From NCBI GenBank assembly GCA_016215705.1, contig JACRIR010000051.1, positions 8,851 through 72,850 on the forward strand: a DNA stretch of 64,000 nt, written 5' to 3'. This document shows, piece after piece, positions 1-8,626 of this stretch. Numbering within the stretch: position 1 is the stretch's first letter; the number at the start of each line of letters is the position of its first letter. The notes beneath the pieces were generated by a model. It saw only the letters and a program-made list of their open reading frames with translations, was not told the DNA's origin and did no database searches. The DNA comes from Candidatus Poribacteria bacterium. GTDB lineage: Bacteria; Abyssobacteria; SURF-5. Position numbers and translations under genes: made by a program.

Positions 1-1
1 G

Positions 2-2284
2 GTTACTCTTCCCGACATTGACATCGACTTCTGTTACGAGCGCCGGGGCGAAATAATCAATTACGTCATCGAGAAATATCATAAGGACAATGTCGCCCAG
101 ATAATAACATTCGGCACAATGGCGGCCAAGGCGGCGATTCGTGACGTGGGGCGCGCTCTCGGGCTCCCCTATGGGAGAGTCGACCAGATAGCCAAGCTCG
201 TGCCGAACGAATTGAACATAACACTTAAAGACGCCATTGCTCGAGTTCCTGAGATGCAAACGATCATGAAGGAAGACCCTGAAGTGGCTCAATTGCTCGA
301 GATAGCGCAGTCGCTCGAAGGAATTTCGCGGCACACGTCAACGCACGCTGCCGGCGTTGTCATCTCGCCGAGGCCCATATACGAATTCGCCCCTCTCTAC
401 CAAAGCAGCAACGGCGATGTTACCACCCAGTACTCAATGACGAATCTGGAAGCAATCGGCCTCCTGAAGATGGATTTCCTGGGGCTCAAGACATTAACGG
501 TCATCGATCAAACGTTGCAGATGGTGAAACACCTGCACGGAAAACAGATCGACATCGACAACCTTCCGCTCGACGATCCGGCCACGTTCAGGCTTCTCAA
601 CAATGCCCAGACACTCGGAGTGTTCCAACTTGAAAGTGCGGGCATGCGAGACCTCGCGCGGAAAGTCGGCATTGACCGCTTCGATGAGCTTGTCGCCGTC
701 GTGGCCTTGTTCCGACCCGGTCCGATGAATATGTTGCCCGATTACATCAAGCGCAAACATGGAGAGATACCTATCGAGTATGAGACGCCCGAATTGGAGC
801 CGATCCTGAAAGAGACCTATGGTGTGATGCTGTACCAGGAACAGGTCATGAAGATAGCCAGTGATCTGGCCGGTTTCTCGCTGAGTGAAGCCGATATCCT
901 GCGCAAGGCCATGGGAAAGAAAGAGCCGGCTATCATGGAGCGCAACCGTGAAGCGTTTGTGAACGGCGCCCTCCGCAACGGGATCGCGAAAGGTGTGGCG
1001 GAAGAGATTTTCAAGAAAATGGCTCAATTCGCAGGCTACGGATTCAATAAGTCCCATAGCGCGGCCTACGCGCTTATCGCGTATCAAACGGCGTATCTGA
1101 AAGCGAATTATCCTATCGAGTACATGGCGGCCTTGCTCAGCAGCGAAATGGGGAACACGCCAAAGCTGGCGTCGTACATCGAAGAGTGCCGCAAAATGAA
1201 CATATCGGTGCTGCCACCCGACGTCAATATCAGCCATCTCAGGTTCACGGTGGCTGAGAACGAAATTCGTTTTGGCCTGGCAGCCGTGAAGAACGTAGGC
1301 GAAAACGCAATCAAAGCCATAATCGAGGAAAGGCGCAAGGGCGGACCTTTTAAATCACTGTTCGATTTCTGTGCGCGCATAGATAGCCACCTTGTGAACA
1401 AGCGTGTTATCGAAAGCCTCGTGAAATGCGGGGCCTTTGACACACCTGTCGCAAAACGGAGCCGGATTTTCGGAGCGATAGACTCAGCCTTGGAACAGGG
1501 TCAATCCGTTCAGCACGACAAGGAGATTGGCCAGACACAACTGTTCGATCTCGCAGCCGCAGAGAGTTCGCCGGCGACCGTCCGCTATCCGGCGGTGGAG
1601 GAATGGCCGGACTTCAAGCAACTGAAACATGAAAAGGAAGTGCTCGGCCTCTTCATTTCCGGGCACCCGCTGGCAAAGTTCGCCGATAGATTGCACTCAC
1701 TCGCAACGACGGATTCCGTGCGGCTTCCCCAAACCAAAGACGGTGAGGCCGTCATTCTGGGCGGAATGGTTTCCAAGATCAAAACGCACGTGCCCAAGCA
1801 GAAACAAGAACGCATGGGGTTCGTTACTCTTGAGGATATGGACGGTTTTGTTGAAGTGGTTGTGTTCTCTGATCTGTTCAGCCGCGCCTCGAGTTTGCTC
1901 GAGGAGGATGCCATCATCATGGTTTCGGGCAGGGCGAGCTACCGGGACGGAGAAGCAAAGGTCGTAGCTGAAGACATCGTGCCGCTCGAGAAGGCGGAAG
2001 AACAGTTCGCGCGCGCTGCCCACGTCAAGCTGATGACTGCGGGAATGGAGGAAAGCACGCTCGAGCAACTCGCAAATATAGTGAACGGCGCATCAGGTGG
2101 CTGCAAACTTTTCATTCACTGCGTCACGCCCGAGAACCAGGAGGTGATAGTTCAATGCTCTGTTGTCAAGGGTCTCAAGCCGGGCCCTCAGACCAGAGAA
2201 CAGATCGAGAACCTCATGGGGCCCGGTTCAGTATGGTTCAGCATCAGCGCCGACCCCGTTCCCTCGTGCGCCCCCACGGAATGA
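2..2284 (+). CDS. dnaE: DNA polymerase III alpha subunit, 5'-truncated by the window edge
   Basis: This is the replicative polymerase catalytic subunit. The frame is open from base 2 and begins inside the palm domain with PDIDIDF, the family motif that carries two of the three catalytic aspartates. The third is in MDFLGLKTLT near base 470. The fingers and the helix-hairpin-helix region (FAGYGFNKSHSAAYA, then the LPPDVN region) follow. An OB-fold nucleic-acid-binding domain lies near the C-terminus (GGMVSKIKTH through LEDMDGFVEVVVF). The PHP domain and the first part of the palm lie upstream of the window, so roughly the last two thirds of the usual protein is present. The first ATG at 119 is internal and not the start. 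The family assignment is secure. Confidence 0.97.
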   Translation, partial: VTLPDIDIDFCYERRGEIINYVIEKYHKDNVAQIITFGTMAAKAAIRDVGRALGLPYGRVDQIAKLVPNELNITLKDAIARVPEMQTIMKEDPEVAQLLEIAQSLEGISRHTSTHAAGVVISPRPIYEFAPLYQSSNGDVTTQYSMTNLEAIGLLKMDFLGLKTLTVIDQTLQMVKHLHGKQIDIDNLPLDDPATFRLLNNAQTLGVFQLESAGMRDLARKVGIDRFDELVAVVALFRPGPMNMLPDYIKRKHGEIPIEYETPELEPILKETYGVMLYQEQVMKIASDLAGFSLSEADILRKAMGKKEPAIMERNREAFVNGALRNGIAKGVAEEIFKKMAQFAGYGFNKSHSAAYALIAYQTAYLKANYPIEYMAALLSSEMGNTPKLASYIEECRKMNISVLPPDVNISHLRFTVAENEIRFGLAAVKNVGENAIKAIIEERRKGGPFKSLFDFCARIDSHLVNKRVIESLVKCGAFDTPVAKRSRIFGAIDSALEQGQSVQHDKEIGQTQLFDLAAAESSPATVRYPAVEEWPDFKQLKHEKEVLGLFISGHPLAKFADRLHSLATTDSVRLPQTKDGEAVILGGMVSKIKTHVPKQKQERMGFVTLEDMDGFVEVVVFSDLFSRASSLLEEDAIIMVSGRASYRDGEAKVVAEDIVPLEKAEEQFARAAHVKLMTAGMEESTLEQLANIVNGASGGCKLFIHCVTPENQEVIVQCSVVKGLKPGPQTREQIENLMGPGSVWFSISADPVPSCAPTE

Positions 2285-2599
2285 TACAATTGTTGCGGAC
2301 TTGAAACCAGCAAATAAACAGAGATGACGAGCGCGTTGGGAAAGGCCTAGTCAAATTCTATTTTGACGCCGCAGAAAATGGGGACACAATGCTGCATCGT
2401 GTCCCCTATTTTCTTCCTCCAGTCCCCGACTTGTTTTGTAAGTCACAGGAAGACATGCTATAGTAGTGTCTCGTTGCATGGACTCGTGTCACAATACTTC
2501 CGCTGCAAAATCCCCCACCCACCCTTTAGCGTAGGGGGGTTGCAAAACGATCTCTCGGGGTACGATCCGAGAGGGATTGCCTAACGAAAGGATGCGAGG
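2285..2599. other. intergenic region between dnaE and the barrel-like gene
   Basis: This 315-bp gap has no convincing gene. It holds one GGGGACA-type palindrome (2374-2413), listed separately, and a C-rich/G-rich pair (CCCACCC... and GGGGGGTT, about 2516-2542) that could form a hairpin. A ribosome-binding site (GAAAGGATG region) precedes the gene at 2600. Confidence 0.6.
2374..2413. repeat. GGGGACA/TGTCCCC palindrome, copy 1
   Basis: Arms GAAAATGGGGACAC and GTGTCCCCTATTTTC flank a short AATGCTGCAT centre. It is one of at least six related palindromes in intergenic positions of this window. It follows dnaE and could act as a transcript-end hairpin. Confidence 0.7.
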
Positions 2600-4282
2600 A
2601 TGCGCACACTGTTCTACGGGTCTTGCCTGTCTCTCCTGCTGGTGCTTTTACCCTTACGCAATTCCACGGCGCAGGAATATCATATGCTCGACACCGAAGA
2701 AGCCTTCACGGTGGGCCAAGGGAATATTAGAACAGAAGTCGAGTTCGGTATCACCAAACAGCCCGATGCATCGGAATTATACAATATACCGCGTCTTCGG
2801 CTGACCTACGGATTGAGCGAGTGGGCCGACTTGGAATTGGAATATGAAGTTCTCGCCGTCAACGACACCGACTTCACTGAGTTTAGTGAAGGGACCACCA
2901 ATGTGGACCATGACGACGCGGGTACAGGAGACCTGAGGATCAAACTCAAGGTCATTCCCTACGAATTTGGTCGGCATGACATGGGCTTTCAATTCATAAC
3001 AAAACTTCCAAATGCTGATCAGCACGAAGGGCTTGGCACAAACGAGACCGATCTCACAGGGCAGGTTCTATTCTCCAGTGATTGGGGCCGACTCAAGACT
3101 CATGTTAACGCCGGCTTGGCTGTTCTCGGAGACCCGGCGAGGAATGGAAACCAAAACGACTTCTTGATATGGGGAGCGGGAGGGGAATACACTCTCACCG
3201 ATTCTCTGACGCTGATGGGCGAAGTCGAAGGATCAACAGCGGCCGAACACGGCACGGAAGGCTTCACCGAGAATATCACCGAGGGCTCCGAAGGGAACGC
3301 GCGCGCAAGGGTGCGCTTTGCTCTCACCGGGCCGATTGGGCGATGGAGATGGGGAATCAGCGGATTCAAGGGCATCAATAGTCACACGGAAGACTGGGGA
3401 GCTCAGTTCGGCCTCAGCCGAACGTGGGGCATCGGCAGCTCAAGAGAGACCGCAAAGCCGCCGCTGGCGCGAGGAACCATCCCTGAATCCTACTTCAACC
3501 CTCTGAAGACAGAAGAAGCTTACACTATCGGCGAACATGACTTCCGCACTGAAATAGGCACCGCCTATGTCAGGCAACCAGACGAATCTGACCTCTATGT
3601 AATCCCGGATTTGACCGTGGGATGGGGGATTGGACCCTGGGCTGACCTGCAATTCGAGTTCCAGTATTTGAAAGTGAAAGATACCGTCCGGCTCGACGTG
3701 AACGAAGGTGTTCTCGAAGATAACATCGATGCGAATGGGAGGGGCGACGTCAGAATGAAGTTCAAGGCGTCTCCTTTTGAATGTAAATACGGCAGACTGG
3801 GAATCCAATTCATCACGAAGGCGCCAAGCGCAAGTGACGACGACGCCCTCGGCACGGATGAAGTCGATTTTATAGCCAAGGGTCTTTTTTCTACCGATTG
3901 GTCGCAGTTCTTCGCAGACGGTCCATTCAGTCGTCTGAGAACACATCTCAATGCGGGTTTATCAGTACAGGGGGACCGAAACAGGTTGGGAATACAACGT
4001 GACTACCTGCTGTGGGGAGTCGCAGCCGATTACGACATCATGCCTTCGCTTACTCTCTGGGCGGAAGCAGAAGGTTCCGAATCCGGAAAAGACAGCGCCA
4101 ACATATCCGAAGGTGACTTCGGTAAAGCATATGCGGAAGCGCGTGTCGGGCTCACAGGCCCTCTCCCCAAAATGGCTTTTCTCGAAGATTGGAAATGGGG
4201 CGTCACCGCTTCGGCAGGCCTCAGCAATCGCTCACGAGATTGGACTGCAAGCGTGGGTCTCAGCCACACGTGGGGATTATGA
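2600..4282 (+). CDS. secreted/outer-membrane barrel-like protein with a tandem internal duplication
   Basis: The product is 560 aa and not recognised as a named family. Residues 1-24 are a signal peptide ending at STAQ. The mature chain consists of two homologous halves, about 29-279 and 301-560. Each opens with TEEA(F/Y)T(V/I)G, then QPD.S(E/D)LY.IP and WADL, carries a (G/I)QFITK segment, and closes with (R/H)TWG. Alternating polar/hydrophobic strands rich in aromatic residues, with no long hydrophobic helix after the signal, suggest beta-barrel or transporter-like outer-membrane strands. The two halves may form one large barrel or two small ones. Function is unknown. It has its own ribosome-binding site and no clear operon partner. 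Confidence 0.8.
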   Translation: MRTLFYGSCLSLLLVLLPLRNSTAQEYHMLDTEEAFTVGQGNIRTEVEFGITKQPDASELYNIPRLRLTYGLSEWADLELEYEVLAVNDTDFTEFSEGTTNVDHDDAGTGDLRIKLKVIPYEFGRHDMGFQFITKLPNADQHEGLGTNETDLTGQVLFSSDWGRLKTHVNAGLAVLGDPARNGNQNDFLIWGAGGEYTLTDSLTLMGEVEGSTAAEHGTEGFTENITEGSEGNARARVRFALTGPIGRWRWGISGFKGINSHTEDWGAQFGLSRTWGIGSSRETAKPPLARGTIPESYFNPLKTEEAYTIGEHDFRTEIGTAYVRQPDESDLYVIPDLTVGWGIGPWADLQFEFQYLKVKDTVRLDVNEGVLEDNIDANGRGDVRMKFKASPFECKYGRLGIQFITKAPSASDDDALGTDEVDFIAKGLFSTDWSQFFADGPFSRLRTHLNAGLSVQGDRNRLGIQRDYLLWGVAADYDIMPSLTLWAEAEGSESGKDSANISEGDFGKAYAEARVGLTGPLPKMAFLEDWKWGVTASAGLSNRSRDWTASVGLSHTWGL

Positions 4283-4600
4283 TGCCGCGGGTGTAGCGGC
4301 CATGGTTCTTGAGACTGTCCCGTAATCACTCCTGTCCGAGACAATTAAGAACCATATCATGAATCTTGTGACCCGTGGGGTTTTTCGGTATATCTTGTAA
4401 GAGCAGACCTCTTTACTAATTGGCGACCCTTTCGCCTTGGTTCGCCTTCCGCTTGGCTCCTCCCGCCTTTACTGCGCTTGCCGCGCGTCCAGTGGCTGTA
4501 ACTCGCTTGAGTTTTAGACCTCATATCCCCTATAATAAAAGCCAAACTAGTAGTCCTTTACATACAACGAGTTATAACTGGGAGGTATTGCCGGCGAGAG
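4283..4600. other. intergenic region upstream of the envelope operon
   Basis: This 318-bp gap has no gene. It contains a CCTTTCGCCTT stretch (about 4430-4450) that recurs near 42100, 59036 and 63896, a promoter (4507-4536, listed separately) and a GGGAGG ribosome-binding site at about 4580. Confidence 0.6.
4507..4536 (+). promoter_or_regulatory. sigma70-type promoter for the acyltransferase/heptose operon
   Basis: TTGAGT (4507-4512) is separated by 18 bp from a perfect TATAAT (4531-4536). It lies 65 bp upstream of the acyltransferase start, correctly oriented for the operon. Confidence 0.55.
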
Positions 4601-5497
4601 ATGAAAGGGGTAGTTTTGAGGTGGGTTGCAGGCGTCCTGAGATGGATATTCGCCCGATTGTCACCCGAGGTTGCGGGTTCTGTCGGGATAATCCTCGGAG
4701 ATGTCGTGCGTGTTCTTGACGCCAGGCATCGGCGAATAGCGCGCTTCAACCTCCGAATGGCCTTCGGCGCCTCAAAGTCAGAAAAAGAAGTAAAACAAAT
4801 AGTACGGGACGTTTTCCGCAATATTGGGCAGACAGCCGTAGAATTCATGCAAATCCCGTCTCTCACCTATGAAAAAGCCCTCAGCATGATTACTCCGGAA
4901 CACCGTGAGAGACTGGACGAATGCTTGCGGGCGGGAAGAGGCGTCGTACTGCTTGGCTCGCATTTCGGCAACTGGGAGCTCATGGCTGCCGCAGGCGCTA
5001 TTGCCGGATATAGACTGTCGGCTGTGGCCAGGCCGCTTGACGATCCGGACCTGGAGAGAATAGTCCGCGGAATCAGGGAATCGTCCGGACTTTGCATAAT
5101 CCCGCGGCGCACGTCGGCGCTCGCAATAGTGAGGAAATTCAAGCGAAACGAGATCGTAGGCGTTCTCGCCGACCAGAATACAAGAAAACAGAACGTCTTT
5201 GTGGATTTCTTCGGGGTGAAGGCCGCAACGACACCCGGACCGGCGCTGCTCGCCATGAAAACCGGCGCCATTCTTGTGCCCGCATTCATGCTGCGTGAAG
5301 CGCGCGGCAAACACAAGCTCATAATCGAGAAACCGATTGAAGTGATACGGACGGGTGATGAGGAGGCGGATGTGGTCGCCATGACTCAGAAATGCGCTGC
5401 CATTCTGGAAGAGTATGTCAGAAGATATCCGGAGCAATGGTTTTGGGTCCACAGGCGCTGGAGGACCCGGCCTCCCGGAGAACCGCCCCTTTATTAG
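4601..5497 (+). CDS. lpxL: lipid A biosynthesis (Kdo2-lipid A-type) acyltransferase
   Basis: The 298-aa protein belongs to the LpxL/LpxM (HtrB) family, which transfers acyl chains onto the lipid A precursor at the inner membrane. A short hydrophobic N-terminal segment precedes the catalytic motif GSHFGNWE (HxxxxE). Family blocks follow: VARPLDDP, IPRR, VGVLADQN, VDFFGV and TPGPALLAMKTGA. Length is typical. GGGAGG about 15 bp upstream supports the ATG at 4601. It heads a run of heptose/core genes, which fits an envelope role. Which acyl position it modifies cannot be told, and the gene symbol stands for the family. A long antisense open frame over this gene is a shadow. Confidence 0.88.
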   Translation: MKGVVLRWVAGVLRWIFARLSPEVAGSVGIILGDVVRVLDARHRRIARFNLRMAFGASKSEKEVKQIVRDVFRNIGQTAVEFMQIPSLTYEKALSMITPEHRERLDECLRAGRGVVLLGSHFGNWELMAAAGAIAGYRLSAVARPLDDPDLERIVRGIRESSGLCIIPRRTSALAIVRKFKRNEIVGVLADQNTRKQNVFVDFFGVKAATTPGPALLAMKTGAILVPAFMLREARGKHKLIIEKPIEVIRTGDEEADVVAMTQKCAAILEEYVRRYPEQWFWVHRRWRTRPPGEPPLY

Positions 5498-5579
5498 TGA
5501 TGAGCTTCTTGAGTACAGGAAGAGCGGCAGTGAAGGGCTCAGGTAGCAAGGCGCCGCGTGGCAGGCGCGTGAGGGAAAA

Positions 5580-6536
5580 ATGGCAAGAACAAGGCGATAC
5601 AAACCCGCGAATCTCACGAAAGTGAGAACACATAGCATCAAGAGCCGGAAAACCAAAGTGTCGCTGCGGCAGTTTGCATCGCTGCCGGAGCCCGACGCAA
5701 GTTTCACCGAGTTTCTGGCTTCACTCCCGGATGTCCTCGCCGTCACTCGCCTCAGGAACTTAATCAACGATATTCTTTCCGCCCGAAAAGCCGACAGGCC
5801 CGTCGTGGCCGCGTTCGGTGGACATGTCGTAAAGTGCGGGCTTGGACCCATTATCATAGATTTGATGCGAAGAGGATTCATAACCGCCATCGCGATGCAT
5901 GGGGCGACGGCTATTCATGACTATGAGATCTCGCTCATAGGTCAGACCTCCGAGGACGTGGAGGCAGTCTTGAAGGATGGCTCGTTCGGCATGGCGCGTG
6001 AGACTCCTCATGCGTTCGGGCGCGCCGCGAAGCTGGCATCTAGAAAGCGAGTGGGCCTCGGGCGCGCACTCGGCGATCTGATATTATCGGAGAAGAATCC
6101 GTATTCGCCGTTCAGTATTCTCGGCGCTGCCGCTGATCTCGATACTCCCGCCGCCGTAATGCTTGCGCTTGGGACCGACACCGTTTGCATGCATCCGGAC
6201 TTCAATGCTGAAAAGCTGGCTGCCGCCAGCTACGTTGATTTCCGCACTCTTGTGTCGATTGCCGCCGATCTCGAAGGGGGAGTCTGGATGAATATCGGTT
6301 CCGCTGTAATTCTGCCCGAAGTATTCCTGAAGGTATTGAGCGTTGCTCGAAACATGGGCAACCGGGTCGAAAAGTTCACCACCGCCAACCTCGACATGAA
6401 TCAGCACTATCGTCCGAATACCAATGTTGTGGGCAGGCCCACGAAGCGCGGGTATTCAATAACAGGCCACCACGAGATCATGACGCCGCTGCTGCGCATG
6501 GGAATTATTTCCGCGGCCAAAGGAAAGATTCTGTGA
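5580..6536 (+). CDS. conserved protein resembling deoxyhypusine synthase-like proteins, in the heptose operon
   Basis: The 318-aa protein has unknown function. A basic N-terminus (KTKVS, RRYK) is followed by a glycine-rich segment AFGGHVVKCGLGPIIIDLM, then IHDYEISLIG, TSEDV and GMARETPHAF. From memory these recur in bacterial proteins loosely annotated as deoxyhypusine synthase-like, a Rossmann-type NAD-binding fold. I do not see a secure deoxyhypusine synthase active site, and bacteria lack eIF5A. The stop overlaps the hldE start (GTGA at 6533-6536), so the two are translationally coupled. That argues for a role in heptose or core metabolism. CDS status is firm; the family call is tentative. 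Confidence 0.75.
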   Translation: MARTRRYKPANLTKVRTHSIKSRKTKVSLRQFASLPEPDASFTEFLASLPDVLAVTRLRNLINDILSARKADRPVVAAFGGHVVKCGLGPIIIDLMRRGFITAIAMHGATAIHDYEISLIGQTSEDVEAVLKDGSFGMARETPHAFGRAAKLASRKRVGLGRALGDLILSEKNPYSPFSILGAAADLDTPAAVMLALGTDTVCMHPDFNAEKLAAASYVDFRTLVSIAADLEGGVWMNIGSAVILPEVFLKVLSVARNMGNRVEKFTTANLDMNQHYRPNTNVVGRPTKRGYSITGHHEIMTPLLRMGIISAAKGKIL

Positions 6537-8014
6537 GGGAAGGGCTAATCTCTCGTCTGGAAACGACACAGAACCCGGCCATTCTTGTGACCGGCGACAT
6601 CATGCTCGATATGTACGTGTGGGGGAACGTTGAACGGATTTCTCCGGAGGCGCCGGTCCAGGTGCTAAAGATAGAGTCCGAGGAGCCGCGTCCGGGCGGA
6701 GCCGGCAACGTGGCGGCGAACCTCTCCGCACTCGGCGCAAGGGTCTCCTGCTGCGGCATTGTCGGTGACGATGCTAATGGCCGCCTGCTTTGCCGGCTGC
6801 TCGGAAAGCTCCGAGTCGACACATCCGGAATGCTGCGGGATAAGGAGCGCCCCACTACGGTAAAGACGCGAATGATCGCCCACGGTCAACAGTTGCTGCG
6901 GGTGGACAAAGAAGAGACACGACCTCCCACGGAAACAATTGAGAAGAAGTTGCTTGAGCGCATAAACGCTTTGCTGCCCTCGTGCGACGCCGTGCTGCTA
7001 TCAGACTATGGGAAGGGCACTCTGTCTGACGACGCAATCAGGAAGATTGTGGCGGCCTCCAATAAGAACCATAAGCCTGTCCTTGTCGATCCCGCCAGGC
7101 ATCGCTCTGTCGAGTCTTACAGACAGTGCACCGTATTGAAACCGAATCGCACCGAAGCCGCTCTGGCCGCCGGCATGCAGATAACGGACGAGGTTTCGCT
7201 GGAAGCTGCGGCAACGAGATTGCTCGACGTCTCCAAAGCCATGTGCGTTCTTGTAACCGAGGGAAGCAATGGGATGACGGTTTTCAGGAAGTCATCCGAA
7301 CCGCTGCACGTCGGCGGTCTGAGTCGCCCCGTTTATGACATTACCGGCGCGGGTGACACCGTTCTGAGCCTCCTGGGATACGTTCTCGCCGGCGGGGGAA
7401 CTATTGAGGAAGCCGCCGAGATCGCAAATGTCGCGGGGAGCATCGTCGTAGGCAAGCTCGGCGCCGCGCCGGTCACGAAGCAGGAAATCATCCGAGAATT
7501 GATGAGTTTTCAGCACGTTGCGTCCCACAAAATCAAGACAAGCGACGAAATTGCGGCGGTCTGTAGGGAACACAGGCGGCGAAAAGAAAAAATCGTATTT
7601 ACGAATGGCTGCTTTGACTTGCTCCACGTCGGCCACATAAAGCTTTTTCAGTTCGCCAAAAACAATGGGGAGGTTCTTGTCGTCGGACTGAACTCGGATG
7701 CCTCGGTGAGAAAGCTCAAGGGGCCCTCAAGGCCGCTGCTGAAACAGACCGAGCGGGCATACATCCTGTCGGCGCTCGAACAGATTGATTACATTGTCGT
7801 GTTCGAGGAGACTACTCCGCTGAAACTCATCAAGGTGGTCAAGCCCGATGTTCTTGTGAAAGGCGCTGATTATACCAGGGACACGGTCGTCGGCAGGGAT
7901 TTTGTGGAGTCTTACGGCGGACGTGTTGAACTTGCTCCACTCGTGGAAGGCGCATCTAGTTCCGGCATCATGTCGCGGATTGTCAATAACAAAAACATCC
8001 CTCAGAAATCGTGA
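6533..8014 (+). CDS. hldE: bifunctional D-glycero-beta-D-manno-heptose-7-phosphate kinase / heptose-1-phosphate adenylyltransferase
   Basis: This 493-aa enzyme carries out two steps of ADP-heptose synthesis for the LPS inner core. Residues about 15-325 are a PfkB-type kinase with GGAGNVAANL and the catalytic ITGAGDT. Residues about 355-485 are a nucleotidyltransferase with TNGCFDLLHVGH. The two-domain fusion matches the normal length of HldE/RfaE. The GTG start at 6533 overlaps the preceding stop. gmhB follows after 9 bp, so kinase, phosphatase and adenylyltransferase activities are adjacent. Confidence 0.96.
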   Translation: MREGLISRLETTQNPAILVTGDIMLDMYVWGNVERISPEAPVQVLKIESEEPRPGGAGNVAANLSALGARVSCCGIVGDDANGRLLCRLLGKLRVDTSGMLRDKERPTTVKTRMIAHGQQLLRVDKEETRPPTETIEKKLLERINALLPSCDAVLLSDYGKGTLSDDAIRKIVAASNKNHKPVLVDPARHRSVESYRQCTVLKPNRTEAALAAGMQITDEVSLEAAATRLLDVSKAMCVLVTEGSNGMTVFRKSSEPLHVGGLSRPVYDITGAGDTVLSLLGYVLAGGGTIEEAAEIANVAGSIVVGKLGAAPVTKQEIIRELMSFQHVASHKIKTSDEIAAVCREHRRRKEKIVFTNGCFDLLHVGHIKLFQFAKNNGEVLVVGLNSDASVRKLKGPSRPLLKQTERAYILSALEQIDYIVVFEETTPLKLIKVVKPDVLVKGADYTRDTVVGRDFVESYGGRVELAPLVEGASSSGIMSRIVNNKNIPQKS

Positions 8015-8023
8015 AAGGTCTCC

Positions 8024-8626
8024 ATGACTTTGGCAAATCGAGCAGTGTTCCTCGACCGCGACGGAACCATCAACGAAGAATGCGGCTACCTGAACCATCC
8101 GGACCGGCTGAGGCTGATCGAAGGAGCCCCCGAGGCTGTCGCGCTGCTTAATCGTCACGGATTCAAGACGATCGTGGTGTCGAATCAGTCCGGGGTCGCC
8201 CGGGGGTATTTCCCCGAAAAACTCCTGGGAGCCCTTCACGACAAGATTCAGGCCCTTCTCAAGGCGCATGGCGCAGCCCTGGACGCGATATATTACTGCC
8301 CTCATCACTCCAGCGTCGGCGAGCCGCCTTACAGGCAGGATTGCGAATGCCGGAAACCGAAACTCGGAATGATTCACAGGGCTGAAATAGAATTTGCGGT
8401 CGATGCGCGACGCTCCTATATGGTCGGCGATAAACTGAGCGACGTCGAGTTCGGAAAGCGCGCGGGCTGCAAGACTATTCTGGTTCTGACGGGCTATGGC
8501 AAGGGCGAATGGGAATACAATCGGGAGAAATGCCCCGTGAAACCGGACTACGTTGCGGCGGATGTCCTCGGCGCCGCAAGGTGGATTGTCAATGACCTGA
8601 AAAACCGGGAACAGAGTCCACGATGA
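8024..8626 (+). CDS. gmhB: D-glycero-D-manno-heptose 1,7-bisphosphate 7-phosphatase
   Basis: The 200-aa HAD-superfamily phosphatase removes the 7-phosphate from heptose bisphosphate between the two HldE steps. Its motifs are FLDRDGTINEE (motif I with the nucleophilic Asp), VVSNQSG (motif II) and MVGDKLSDVEFG (motif IV). The zinc-binding loop CPHH...CECRKPK is characteristic of GmhB. Its stop overlaps the next ATG (ATGA at 8623-8626), indicating coupling to the radical SAM gene. Confidence 0.95.
   Translation: MTLANRAVFLDRDGTINEECGYLNHPDRLRLIEGAPEAVALLNRHGFKTIVVSNQSGVARGYFPEKLLGALHDKIQALLKAHGAALDAIYYCPHHSSVGEPPYRQDCECRKPKLGMIHRAEIEFAVDARRSYMVGDKLSDVEFGKRAGCKTILVLTGYGKGEWEYNREKCPVKPDYVAADVLGAARWIVNDLKNREQSPR

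Noticed and set aside
4778-5890. 370-aa open frame antisense to the acyltransferase
   Set aside because: It lies over a recognised gene in another frame and shows no family motifs.
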